Source: Actinophytocola algeriensis (GTDB lineage Bacteria; Actinomycetota; Actinomycetes; Mycobacteriales; Pseudonocardiaceae). From it: a stretch of 64,000 bases of DNA. The DNA lies in the NCBI RefSeq assembly GCF_014203735.1, contig NZ_JACHJQ010000006.1:505698-569697 (forward strand), written 5' to 3'. This document shows positions 44,823-52,394 of this stretch, piece by piece; positions within the stretch are counted from its first letter, which is position 1, and every line of letters starts with the position of its first letter. The notes beneath the pieces are model-generated. The model was not told the origin of the DNA. It made no database searches and saw only the letters and a program-made list of their open reading frames with translations. A program made the position numbers and the translations under genes.

Positions 44823-45324
44823 CGACCGGAACGCTGATCTTGTGCTCCCTGAGCCCGAGATCGGCGCGCGCACAACGGAAGAACTCGCCCCGCGCCTCGT
44901 TGTGGGCGGTGAACACGGCGACCACGTCGTGGTCGTCGGCCGGTCCGCCGCGGGCGATCTTCTCCAGCCGCCACGCGACCTGGTGCCAGGCGCGGCCCGC
45001 CTCGATCACGGAGTTGCTCCCCAGCAGCTGGATGCTCTCCCACTTCACCGACCGCTCGTGCTCCGCCTCCGCCAGCTGGGCGAGCCCGGTCTCCGGATCG
45101 AGCGGTTGCCCGCCGGCGGGCAGCCCGCGGAACGCCACCATGCGGGACGAGACGTGGACGCAGTTCTTCACCGCGTTGGCGTAGTCGATGTAGGAGTTCA
45201 CCCGCCGGTCGTCCCAGCGCGCCTCCTGGGCCCGCCGCCACCGGGTCCGTTCGTTCAGCGCCGTGACGGAGTAGGTCGCCGCGGCACCGAGGACGACACC
45301 GAGCAACGTGAACAGCTGGCTCAT
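44809..45324 (-). CDS. Small membrane-anchored hypothetical protein
   Basis: 171 residues from ATG 45324, overlapping the upstream stop by four bases (ATGA). One N-terminal helix (MSQLFTLLGVVLGAAATYSVTAL) anchors a mostly helical, charged domain (RTRWRRAQEARWDDRRVNSYIDYANAVKNCVHVSSRM; LAQLAEAEHERSVKWESIQLLGSNSVIEAGRAWHQVAWRLEKIARG). This pattern is frequent in actinomycetes, and no function is known to me. Coupled to the PrmC-like gene. Confidence 0.75.
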   Translation of the reverse strand: MSQLFTLLGVVLGAAATYSVTALNERTRWRRAQEARWDDRRVNSYIDYANAVKNCVHVSSRMVAFRGLPAGGQPLDPETGLAQLAEAEHERSVKWESIQLLGSNSVIEAGRAWHQVAWRLEKIARGGPADDHDVVAVFTAHNEARGEFFRCARADLGLREHKISVPVATGP

Positions 45325-46091
45325 CCAGCGCACCTCCCGATGATCACTGTCGCCGCGAGGTCGTCGTCCGTTGCCACTTCCGGCGTGAGACCGGCCACGT
45401 GCAGCAGATCCACCGCCGCCGGGGTCTGGTGGGCGCTCATCTCGAACAGGAGGTGGCCGCCCGGCGCGAGCCACTCCCCGGCCCCCGCGACCACCCGGCG
45501 CAGCACGTCCAGCCCGTCCGCGCCGCCGTCCAGCGCCACCAGTGGTTCGTACACGCGGGCCTCCGGCGGCAGCATGGCCACCTCATCCGACGGCACGTAC
45601 GGCACGTTCACCACCAGCACGTCGACCCGGCCCCGGAGCCGGTGCGGCAGGGCGTCGTAGAGATCCCCCTCGTACACCGCGCCGTGGACGTTGCGGCGCG
45701 CGCACCGGACCGCCGCCGGTTCGATGTCGGCGGCGGACAGGTCCACGTCCGGCACGGCCACGGCGATCGCCGCCGCCACCGCACCGGAGCCGCAGCACAG
45801 GTCCACCACCGCCGCGCCCGGGCGGGCGCGGCGGATCGCTTGCCGGGCAAGGAACTCCGTGCGCCGCCGGGGGACGAACACGCCCGGGTCGACGGCGATG
45901 CGCAGGCCGAGGAACGCGGCCCAGCCGAGCACGTGTTCCAGCGGTACCCCGGCCGCACGCCGGGCGGCCATCGTGGCGAGTTCGAGTGGGGTGCCTGCCG
46001 CTTCGAGGAGCAGCCGGGCCTCGTCCTCCGCGAACACGCAGCCCGCGGCGCGCAGCCGTGCGACGAGGTCAGTACTGAGATCAGAGGTCAT
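45321..46091 (-). CDS. PrmC/HemK-related protein N5-glutamine methyltransferase (TIGR03704-like)
   Basis: 256 residues from ATG 46091; the TTG at 46106 is less likely. The small N-terminal helical domain (residues 1-70) precedes a SAM-binding core: VVDLCCGSGAVAAAIAVAVPDVDLSAADIEPAAV. The active-site NPPY of PrmC is replaced by NVPYVPSDE, as in the PrmC-related subgroup of actinomycetes. Motif GADGLDVLRRVVAGAGEWLAPGGHLLFEM follows in the normal order. PrmC methylates the GGQ glutamine of release factors; the target of this subgroup is unproven. The start codon sits at the foot of a hairpin GAGCGCC/GGCGCTC that covers its ribosome-binding site, and a structured leader precedes it. Confidence 0.83.
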   Translation of the reverse strand: MTSDLSTDLVARLRAAGCVFAEDEARLLLEAAGTPLELATMAARRAAGVPLEHVLGWAAFLGLRIAVDPGVFVPRRRTEFLARQAIRRARPGAAVVDLCCGSGAVAAAIAVAVPDVDLSAADIEPAAVRCARRNVHGAVYEGDLYDALPHRLRGRVDVLVVNVPYVPSDEVAMLPPEARVYEPLVALDGGADGLDVLRRVVAGAGEWLAPGGHLLFEMSAHQTPAAVDLLHVAGLTPEVATDDDLAATVIIGRCAG

Positions 46092-46200
46092 GAGCGCCTT
46101 TCGCAATGGGCGCTCCCCCGGCTCTCCTAGGCCGTACGAGGTGAGAGCACCCAGCCAGCAACAGCGTTGATGGGACTCACCTCCCTGGGTCGAGCGGACG
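46092..46200 (-). promoter_or_regulatory. Structured leader of the PrmC-like gene, possible attenuator
   Basis: On the minus strand, GAGGTGAG (46183-46176) can pair with CTCACCTC (46145-46138), and CCCAG just before it with CTGGG (46154-46150), which would make a pseudoknot. GCTCTC (46151-46143 region) can instead pair with GAGAGC (46126-46121). The final stem GAGCGCC/GGCGCTC (ending one base before ATG 46091) encloses the only ribosome-binding-like GAAAGG. Mutually exclusive stems ending in a sequestered start are the hallmark of translation attenuation. Seen in sequence; function inferred. Confidence 0.45.
46127..46180 (-). CDS. Possible 17-residue leader peptide
   Basis: GTG 46180 to TAG 46127 reads MSPINAVAGWVLSPRTA. 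It lies wholly within the structured leader and spans both alternative stems. Weak point: GGGAGG is directly against the GTG, with no spacing, so initiation would be poor. It is included because its position suits an attenuator. Confidence 0.25.
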   Translation of the reverse strand: MSPINAVAGWVLSPRTA

Positions 46201-46208
46201 CGTCAACA

Positions 46209-46937
46209 CTACCTCCCCGCGAGCCGGGCGAGGAATCCCCTCAGTCGATCTCGTGTGGACGGTGCGCTCCACAGCTGCTCGACGCCCGGATCGTCCTGTT
46301 CGCGCCGGGCCGCGATCCGCTCGTGCGCAGGCGCGTGCAGTTGCCGCTTCGCGAGCGCGTACACCTCGGGCGGTGCTGCCGTGAGCGCCGTCGCACGGGC
46401 GAGCGCATCGGGCAGCAGGTCATCGGACATGTCGACCAGCCCGATCCGGTGCGCCTCCTCGCGCGGCAACCGTTCCGCCGCCAGCACGAGCCGGCCGACG
46501 GCCGGGCCCACGGCGTGCCGCATGACCTCCAGCGGCACGGTCGGGAACGGCACCCCGGCCGCCAGCTCGGTCAGCCCGATGGTGCCGCCGGACATCAGCC
46601 GCACGTCGCACGCCGCCGCCAGCACACAGCCACCGGCGAGCGCGTGCCCGTTGACGGCGGCGACGACCGGGCGCGGGTGGTCGAACAGCGCCAGCACGGC
46701 GGTGCTCAGCGCGGGCAGGAACTCCGCGACGTACGGCGGCCCGCCGTCGCCGATCCGCTTCAGGTCGACCCCGGCGGAGAAGCAGCCGCCCGCGCCGGTG
46801 AGCACGACCGCGGCCGCGTCGGCGACCCCGGCCAGCGCACCGGGGAGCGCGGTGAGCAGCTCCAGGTCGAGCGCGTTGACCGGGCCGTGGGACAGGGTGA
46901 GGACGGCGGTGTCGCCGTGTTCTGTGGTCTCGAGCAC
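46209..46937 (-). CDS. Enoyl-CoA hydratase/isomerase family protein
   Basis: 242 residues from GTG 46937; a longer frame to 47072 would run into the sigma-gene promoter. Crotonase fold: AVLTLSHGPVNALDLELLTAL, VVLTGAGGCFSAGVDLKRI (oxyanion hole), HPRPVVAAVNGHALAGGCVLAAACDVRLM and GLTELAAGVPFP. One of the two catalytic glutamates is in GLTELAAG; the other position (ACDVRLMSGG) has no Glu, so isomerase or another crotonase reaction is possible. Length is short of the usual 255-260. Confidence 0.86.
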   Translation of the reverse strand: MLETTEHGDTAVLTLSHGPVNALDLELLTALPGALAGVADAAAVVLTGAGGCFSAGVDLKRIGDGGPPYVAEFLPALSTAVLALFDHPRPVVAAVNGHALAGGCVLAAACDVRLMSGGTIGLTELAAGVPFPTVPLEVMRHAVGPAVGRLVLAAERLPREEAHRIGLVDMSDDLLPDALARATALTAAPPEVYALAKRQLHAPAHERIAARREQDDPGVEQLWSAPSTRDRLRGFLARLAGR

Positions 46938-47003
46938 GAGGTCAGCATGCCCTTTCGGGCAGCTTTTGGTGCGACGGATGGCGGTACGGCCACACAGGGG
47001 AAA

Positions 47004-47034
47004 GTCGTAAGGTTTCCTCGCTTCGGGGGCTCCT
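47004..47034 (+). promoter_or_regulatory. ECF-type promoter of the sigma-factor gene
   Basis: GTCGTAAGG (47004-47012), 16 bases, GCTCCT (47029-47034). The promoter at 48683 has the same -35, spacer length and GCTC, so both are probably read by the same sigma factor, likely the one encoded here. The transcript would start about 34 bases before the GTG. Confidence 0.6.
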
Positions 47035-47074
47035 TGTCGATGCACGTCGTACGTACTGACCCCGGAGGTCATCC

Positions 47075-48532
47075 GTGAGTGAACGCACTGACACCGAGCT
47101 GGTGGCCGGTGTGCTCGCGGGCGACCGGGAGGCGTTCGCCGCGGTCTACGACCGCTACGCCAACCGGTTGCACGATTTCTGCTGGTCAGTGCTCCGCGAC
47201 CGTGACGAGGCCGCGGACGCCGTCCAGGACACCTTCGTCCTCGCCGTCGAACGCCTCGTGCAGCTCAACGACCCGGAACGGCTCCGGCCCTGGCTGTACG
47301 CCATCGCACGCAGCGTGGCGTTGCGCAGGGTCCGGGTCCGCGGCCGCGTCGTGCTCGACGAGGTGGAGGACATGGCGGACACCGACCCGGGGCCGCACCG
47401 CGCGGCAGAACAACAGGCGCTGGCCGACCTCGTGTGGTCGGCGGCCGCGGGCCTGTCCGAGCGCGACCGCGCACTGCTCGACCTGCACCTGCGCCAGGGC
47501 CTGGACGGCGCGGAGCTCGGCGAGGCCATGGGTGTCAGCGCCAACCACGCGTACGTGCTGCTCACCCGGCTCCGCGACCAGGTGGAACGGTCGCTCGGCG
47601 CGCTGCTCATCGCCCGCCTCGGCCGCAGGGACTGCACCGAGCTCGACACCCTCCTCGCCGACTGGGACGGCCGCTTCTCCCCGCTCATGCGCAAACGCGT
47701 CGCCCGGCACGTCGACGCGTGCGAGGTCTGCTCGGAGCGGCGACGGGTGGCGGTCAGCCCGCTGGCCCTGCTCGCCGGGGTGCCGCTGCTGCCCGCGCCG
47801 CTGTTCCTCAAGGACCGCGTGATGGCCGAGGTACAGCTCGTGTCCTCGGACCGGACCGTCGTGACGCCCATGGCCCCTCGGCCACCGAAGTCCCGCCGCG
47901 GGCGCGTGGTCGCCGCGGGGGTCGCGGTGCTGGCACTGCTGGCCGCCGGTTCCGTGGTCGCGTACTGGCGCAGTGGCGAGCCCCTCGAAGGCGAGCCACT
48001 GGCACTCGAGAACACGGTCCCGTCCACGACCACGTCCGGCGACCGCACCACGACCACCACGGCGGCCTCCACAGCCCCCACGACCACCACGACGACGACG
48101 CCCATCACCACGACAACGACTACCACGCGGCGCACCACCACGACAACGACGAACGTGGCTCAGCCTCCGCCCGTGCCACCGGATCCGCCTGAGCCGCCGG
48201 AGCCACCCCGCGACACCACGCAGCCGGTGGTCGGCAGCGCCGCCGCGGGCGGCGACATCTACGTCATCCAGTGCGGGCAGCCGACCACGACCTCGATCAC
48301 CGCGTCCGCCACCGACAACGTCGGCGTCACCACGATGATGTTGCGCTGGACGGACCCGGCCGGTGTGCCCGGCAGCACGGCGATGCAGTTCATCCGCGGT
48401 GCGTGGCGGGCCACTCTGGGCCCGTTCTCGAACTCCGGCGACGTGCCGTGGACGGTCACGGCTTCCGACGCGGAGGGCAACACCGGCAGCCGCTCCGGTG
48501 AGACCGCCGTGTACTGCCCTGTCATCGGGTGA
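47075..48532 (+). CDS. ECF sigma factor fused to zinc-binding anti-sigma and membrane/extracellular domains
   Basis: 485 residues from GTG 47075 with GGAGG six bases upstream. Residues about 5-85 are sigma region 2 (AVYDRYANRLHDFCWSVLRDRDEAADAVQDTFV) and about 105-175 region 4 (LLDLHLRQGLDGAELGEAMGVSANHAYVLLTRLR). Near residue 211 comes RHVDACEVCSERR, an HxxxCxxC zinc anti-sigma motif, then a membrane helix (VVAAGVAVLALLAAGSVVAYW, about 277-298), a Thr-rich stretch (about 310-355), Pro-rich linker and an Ig-like outer domain with two cysteines. So sigma, its inhibitor and an outside sensor are one chain tethered to the membrane. How the sigma part is freed (proteolysis?) is unknown. Autoregulation is likely from the promoter. 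Confidence 0.85.
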   Translation: MSERTDTELVAGVLAGDREAFAAVYDRYANRLHDFCWSVLRDRDEAADAVQDTFVLAVERLVQLNDPERLRPWLYAIARSVALRRVRVRGRVVLDEVEDMADTDPGPHRAAEQQALADLVWSAAAGLSERDRALLDLHLRQGLDGAELGEAMGVSANHAYVLLTRLRDQVERSLGALLIARLGRRDCTELDTLLADWDGRFSPLMRKRVARHVDACEVCSERRRVAVSPLALLAGVPLLPAPLFLKDRVMAEVQLVSSDRTVVTPMAPRPPKSRRGRVVAAGVAVLALLAAGSVVAYWRSGEPLEGEPLALENTVPSTTTSGDRTTTTTAASTAPTTTTTTTPITTTTTTTRRTTTTTTNVAQPPPVPPDPPEPPEPPRDTTQPVVGSAAAGGDIYVIQCGQPTTTSITASATDNVGVTTMMLRWTDPAGVPGSTAMQFIRGAWRATLGPFSNSGDVPWTVTASDAEGNTGSRSGETAVYCPVIG

Positions 48533-48637
48533 TGGTCCCTTCGTAACACTCGGTGCGATGAAGGACCCCTTCGTTGCGCTCAACGCCATGAAGGACCCCT
48601 TCATCGCTGCCGACGTGATGAAGGGGTCCTTCATGAG
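48532..48637. repeat. Tandem palindromic repeats, 30-nt period
   Basis: ATGAAGGACCCCTTCRT-type palindromes start at 48558, 48588 and 48618, exactly 30 bases apart, with a degenerate unit at 48532 that begins within three bases of the sigma-gene stop. The units are abutting, without unrelated spacers. Each 15-17 base core is self-complementary. In frame they spell MKDPF or MKGSF on both strands. Role unknown; could end transcription of the sigma gene. Confidence 0.85.
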
Positions 48638-48682
48638 ATCGGCAACGCCTCGTCATCGGCCCCAAAAAAGTTCTCCGGAAAA

Positions 48683-48713
48683 GTTGTAAGGCCTTCCCAC
48701 CTCCTCGGCTCAT
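48683..48713 (+). promoter_or_regulatory. ECF-type promoter of the wall-protein/sortase operon
   Basis: GTTGTAAGG (48683-48691), 16 bases, GCTCAT (48708-48713), preceded by GGAAAA as the sigma promoter is preceded by GGGAAA. Start of transcription expected about 25 bases before AGGAGG (48736). Confidence 0.6.
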
Positions 48714-48746
48714 ACCTGGCGACACACCGTCAACCAGGAGGAACCG

Positions 48747-49268
48747 ATGAAGAAGACCGTGCTGACGACCGCGATCCTGTTGGGCACGCTGCTGTCCGGT
48801 GCCGGAGTGGCGGTCGCCGCGCCGCCGTTCGGGGGGCCGACCGACATCGTGGCGCCGACCGCGACGACAGAGCCCGATCCGGAGCCGTGCAAGCCGATCA
48901 CCTGCGAGATCACGCTGCCGACGCCGGACGAGCTGCCCACCGACGTCGCGAACCCGACCGAGAACCCGGACCCGGACCCGACCTTCCCGACCGGGCCGAC
49001 GGACATCGCGAACCCCACGGAGAACCCGGACCCGACCGACCCGCCGGAGCCCACTGAGCCGCCGGTCACCACGACGACCCCGGTGCCCCCGGTCGAGCAG
49101 CCGAAGAACCCGCCGTCGGGCGTGCCGACCCCGAACCGCATCGACACCGGTGCGGGTCCGGCCGACCCGGTGGACTGGTGGCTGATCGCGCTGCCCGCGC
49201 TGGCGCTGCTCGGTCTCGCGGCGACCGGTGCGTGGCTGGTGATCCAGCGCAGCGAACGGCGTTCGTGA
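48747..49268 (+). CDS. Secreted Pro/Asp-rich wall protein with sortase-like C-terminal sorting region
   Basis: 173 residues with AGGAGG five bases before ATG 48747. Signal peptide MKKTVLTTAILLGTLLSG...AVAA. The mature part is a Pro/Thr/Asp-rich low-complexity stalk with repeats of the type DVANPTENPDPD and DIANPTENPDPT. The end reads NRIDTGAG, a membrane helix (DWWLIALPALALLGLAATGAWLVI) and a basic tail QRSERRS. This order (xxDTG, helix, Arg-rich tail) fits a sortase sorting signal, although the motif is not classical LPXTG. The sortase gene starts at the stop codon (TGATG). The protein is probably the substrate. Confidence 0.8.
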   Translation: MKKTVLTTAILLGTLLSGAGVAVAAPPFGGPTDIVAPTATTEPDPEPCKPITCEITLPTPDELPTDVANPTENPDPDPTFPTGPTDIANPTENPDPTDPPEPTEPPVTTTTPVPPVEQPKNPPSGVPTPNRIDTGAGPADPVDWWLIALPALALLGLAATGAWLVIQRSERRS

Positions 49269-49837
49269 TGAAGGTCGTGACCTGGGTGGCGGCCGTGCTG
49301 GTCGCGGTCGTCGCCGTCGTACTCGTCGGCACGCAGCTGCGCGAGGTGTCGACGGCGGCGACCGCCCCACCCGTGACGACCCCGCCGCCCGCCGATCCCG
49401 GCGACCCGCTGCGGGTCACCATCCCGGCGATCGGCGTGGACGCGGCGCTGGTGCCGGTCGGGCTGAAGCCGGACGGTGCGGTGCAGACGCCGGACTTCGG
49501 GCTCGCCGCGTGGTACTCGCCGGGCCCGCGCCCCGGCGAGGCGGGGCCGTCGGTCGTGCTCGCGCACGTGGACTCGGCGGCGAACGGGCCGGACGTGTTC
49601 TTCCGGCTGAACGAACTGGCGGCGGGCGACGAGGTGGTCGTCCACTACCGCACGAGCGCGGTGACGTTCGTCGTCACCGGCAAGGAGCAGACCGCGAAGA
49701 CCGCGCTGCCCACGGAAAAGATCTGGAACGGCGCGAGCGCGCCGGTCCTCCGGCTCATCACCTGCGGCGGCGGGTTCGACCGTGCCGCGCGCAGCTACCT
49801 CGACAACGTCATCGTCTACGCCGACCAGCTCGGCTGA
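49268..49837 (+). CDS. Class E/F sortase
   Basis: 189 residues from ATG 49268, overlapping the previous stop. One N-terminal membrane anchor (VTWVAAVLVAVVAVVLVG), then the sortase barrel: LRVTIPAIGVDAALVPVGL, SVVLAHVDSA with catalytic His near 99, and VLRLITCGGGFDRAARSYLDN with catalytic Cys near 166 and Arg in the FDR/AAR segment. Short class F enzymes of actinomycetes look like this. It would join the preceding protein to peptidoglycan or act on other wall substrates. Confidence 0.9.
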   Translation: MKVVTWVAAVLVAVVAVVLVGTQLREVSTAATAPPVTTPPPADPGDPLRVTIPAIGVDAALVPVGLKPDGAVQTPDFGLAAWYSPGPRPGEAGPSVVLAHVDSAANGPDVFFRLNELAAGDEVVVHYRTSAVTFVVTGKEQTAKTALPTEKIWNGASAPVLRLITCGGGFDRAARSYLDNVIVYADQLG

Positions 49838-49852
49838 TGTGGGGAGACAGCA

Positions 49853-50485
49853 ATGATGGCAACCACCCGCACCCAGGTCCTGGTCCGCGCGACCGACCCG
49901 ATCCTGCAGAACGGGGTGTCCGCGGCACTGCGCACCCGCCAGGAGGTCTGGCTCGCCGGTGACGACGCCGACCCGGCGGCGACGGTCGCGCTGGTCGCCG
50001 CCGACCGGTTCGACGAGCGCGCCGCGCAGCTGCTGCGCGTGTTGCAGGGCGGCGGTTTCACCCGGATCGTCCTGGTTTCCGGCGAGATGGCCGAGGCCGA
50101 GATCCTGACGGCCATCGAGGCCGGCGTGTGCGCGGTCGCGCGCCGCGCGGAAGCGACGCCCGAGGTGTTGGTGCGCCTGGTCAAGGCGGCGGAGGCCGGT
50201 GAGGGTGCGCTGCCGCCGGACCTGCTGGGGCGGCTGCTGAACCGGGTGTCGCGGCTGCAGCGGCACGTGCTCGAGCCGCGTGGGCTGCAGCTCGCGGGCA
50301 TCACGAACCGCGAGGGGGAGGTGCTGCGGCTGGTGGCGTCCGGGCTGTCGACGCAGGAGATCGCGGAGAAGCTCTGCTACTCGCAGCGCACGGTGAAGAG
50401 CATCATCCACGACGTCACGAACCGGTTCCAGCTGAAGAACCGGGCGCACGCGGTGGCGTACGCCCTGAAGGAGGGCCTGATCTAG
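49853..50485 (+). CDS. LuxR/NarL-family regulator with degenerate receiver
   Basis: 210 residues. The C-terminal HTH is canonical: LAGITNREGEVLRLVASGLSTQEIAEKLCYSQRTVKSIIHDVTNRFQLKNRAHAVAYALKEGLI. The N-terminal part has the alpha/beta pattern of a receiver (RIVLVSGEMAEAEILTAIEAGVCAVARRAE) but the phosphoacceptor position has no clear Asp (VALVAADRFDERAAQ). It may therefore act without phosphorylation. It follows the sortase gene by 15 bases and may be part of the operon. Confidence 0.86.
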   Translation: MMATTRTQVLVRATDPILQNGVSAALRTRQEVWLAGDDADPAATVALVAADRFDERAAQLLRVLQGGGFTRIVLVSGEMAEAEILTAIEAGVCAVARRAEATPEVLVRLVKAAEAGEGALPPDLLGRLLNRVSRLQRHVLEPRGLQLAGITNREGEVLRLVASGLSTQEIAEKLCYSQRTVKSIIHDVTNRFQLKNRAHAVAYALKEGLI

Positions 50486-50706
50486 GGGCTTGTGTTCATT
50501 GTGGTCACTGTAAGTGTGACGAAGCCGCGTGTACGCTCCCCCGCAACCCTTCTGCGCAGGTCAGAACGATGCGGGGGATACCCGGTGGTAACCGGCCGAC
50601 ACGCCGGTGTGAAGGTGTTGCGCGATGGCAGTAATCTGCTGCCTGCGTGGACGTTGCTCCACGCGGGGTTTCGCGGCAAGATCACCGGGTCTCCCGAGGT
50701 TGGGAA

Positions 50707-51258
50707 GTGAAGGAATCCGTGCGCGATCAGACGGTGCAGGTGGACGACCTGAAACTCGTCGCGCTGCCGAGCGCCGTGAACTGCGCCGACCTCTTCGTGC
50801 GGTTCACGCTCACGGAGTGGCGCGTCGAGTCGATGGTGACTGAGGTACGGCGCACCGCGGAGGCGCTGGTCAGGGCGGTGGTGGGCGACGCGAAGCCCAC
50901 CTCGACACCGACCATGCTGCTCTTCCGGCTGCGCCTGTCCGGCAGCTCCTTGGCGGTCGAGATCGAGGACGACCGCGCCACTCCGGCCCTCGACGTGCCG
51001 AGATCACTGGCGGGCGCGAACAGCGGCGCACAGCTCCTGTCGACGGGTAAGCAGCTGCTGTGGTGCGAGGTCCCGCTGCCTCAGGGCATGGATGCGACGG
51101 TCGTCCCGCTCCCCCGGCGCGGCACCACCCGCGCCGCGGCGGCCGCCGCGCCACCACCAGCGGAGATCGCCTCGGCGGACGACCTGTCCCCGGACGTCAT
51201 GGAACGCATCCTGAAGGGCCTGCGCCGCGACCACGGCGACCCGCCGATGCGCATCTGA
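50707..51258 (+). CDS. GHKL/HATPase-like protein (RsbW-type), probable
   Basis: 183 residues from GTG 50707; GTG 50719, with AAGGA before it, is an alternative. The order LVALPSAVNCADLFVRFTLTEWRV, VRRTAEALVRAVVG, LLFRLRLSGSSLAVEIEDD and GAQLLSTGKQLLWCEVPLP matches a small HATPase of the anti-sigma RsbW type, with the N-box (usually N) weak. The C-terminal 45 residues (Ala/Pro-rich, then SPDVMERILKGLRRDHGD) are an extra helix. Whether it binds ATP is uncertain. It may partner the LuxR regulator or the phosphatase pathways; no STAS partner is adjacent. Confidence 0.6.
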   Translation: MKESVRDQTVQVDDLKLVALPSAVNCADLFVRFTLTEWRVESMVTEVRRTAEALVRAVVGDAKPTSTPTMLLFRLRLSGSSLAVEIEDDRATPALDVPRSLAGANSGAQLLSTGKQLLWCEVPLPQGMDATVVPLPRRGTTRAAAAAAPPPAEIASADDLSPDVMERILKGLRRDHGDPPMRI

Positions 51259-51347
51259 GCACTGCGGGCGACACGCGGGTTGTGCTGGGCGAACACGCGG
51301 GTTGTGCGCCGCCTACAGGGGCGGTCCCGGCGCACTAGGGTGGCCTT

Positions 51348-52394
51348 GTGACCATGCTTGCCGGGCGGTTGAACGCTGAAGCCGGGACGTTCGAGATGAA
51401 GCAGGTGCCGGTGCCGGAGCCGGGTCCCGGCGAGGTGCGCATCCGCGTCCGCGCCGCCGGTGTCTGCCTCTCCGACGTGCACCTCATCGACGGCAGCCTG
51501 AAACCGGCGTTCCCGTCGGGCGAGGAAGTGACGCTGGGGCACGAGGTCGCGGGCGAGATCGACGTCGTCGGACCGGACGTACCGGACACGTGGCAGCCCG
51601 GCGCCAGGGTCACGCTCGCGGCCGGTGAGCGGTGCGGCGTGTGTCCACAGTGCACCCGGTTCCGCGAGCCGTGCCTCGCCGTGCGCACTCGCGGCGTCGA
51701 CTACGACGGCGGCTGGGCCGAGTACGCCACCGCGACCCACCACACGCTCGTCGCGATCCCCGACTCGCTTCCCTTCGAACAGGCCGCGATCGTGCCCGAC
51801 GCGGTGTCCACGCCATGGGGCGCGGTCGCGGGCACCGGGCGCGCCGAACCCGGGCGTCCGGCGGGCGTGTGGGGTGTCGGCGGGCTGGGCGCGCACGCCG
51901 TGCAGTTGCTGCGGCTGCTGGGCGCGGCCCCGATCGTCGCGGTCGATCCGCTCGAGTCGGCACGCGGCAGGGCGCTGGAGTTCGGCGCGGACTTCGCGTT
52001 CGACCCCGCCGATCCCGAGTTCGGCGACAAGGTGCTCGCCGCCACCGGCGGGAACGGGCTCGACGTCGCCTACGACATGGCGGGTGTCGCCGCGGTCCGC
52101 GGCCAGGCGCTGAAAACCCTGGCCAGGAAAGGCAGGCTGGTGCTCGTCGGGCTCACCCCGGAGCCACTGGCCGTGAAGAACAGCATCGCGCTGAGCGTCC
52201 GCGGGCTGCAGGTGCTCGGCCACTACGGCTCGGCGTCCGGCGACGTGGAACGGCTCATCGACCTCACCCGCCACGGCCGCCTCGACCTGTCCCGGTCGAT
52301 CAGCGGCACCATGCCGCTCGCCGAGGCACCCGCCGCCGTGCGGGCCCTCACCGACAAGACCGGCGACCCGATCCGGTTGATCCTGGTGCCATGA
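51348..52394 (+). CDS. Zinc-dependent alcohol dehydrogenase (MDR family)
   Basis: 348 residues from GTG 51348. The catalytic zinc site is GVCLSDVHLIDG with LGHEVAGEI; the structural zinc site is CGVCPQCTRFREPC, all four cysteines present. The Rossmann fingerprint is GVWGVGGLGAHAVQLLRLLGA. It oxidises an alcohol or reduces an aldehyde with NAD(P). The downstream acyl-CoA dehydrogenase starts with ATG overlapping the stop (ATGA), so both act in one pathway. Confidence 0.9.
   Translation: MTMLAGRLNAEAGTFEMKQVPVPEPGPGEVRIRVRAAGVCLSDVHLIDGSLKPAFPSGEEVTLGHEVAGEIDVVGPDVPDTWQPGARVTLAAGERCGVCPQCTRFREPCLAVRTRGVDYDGGWAEYATATHHTLVAIPDSLPFEQAAIVPDAVSTPWGAVAGTGRAEPGRPAGVWGVGGLGAHAVQLLRLLGAAPIVAVDPLESARGRALEFGADFAFDPADPEFGDKVLAATGGNGLDVAYDMAGVAAVRGQALKTLARKGRLVLVGLTPEPLAVKNSIALSVRGLQVLGHYGSASGDVERLIDLTRHGRLDLSRSISGTMPLAEAPAAVRALTDKTGDPIRLILVP

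Noticed and set aside
48558-48637. CRISPR array
   Set aside because: Three regular palindromic units but no unrelated spacers between them and no cas genes in the window.
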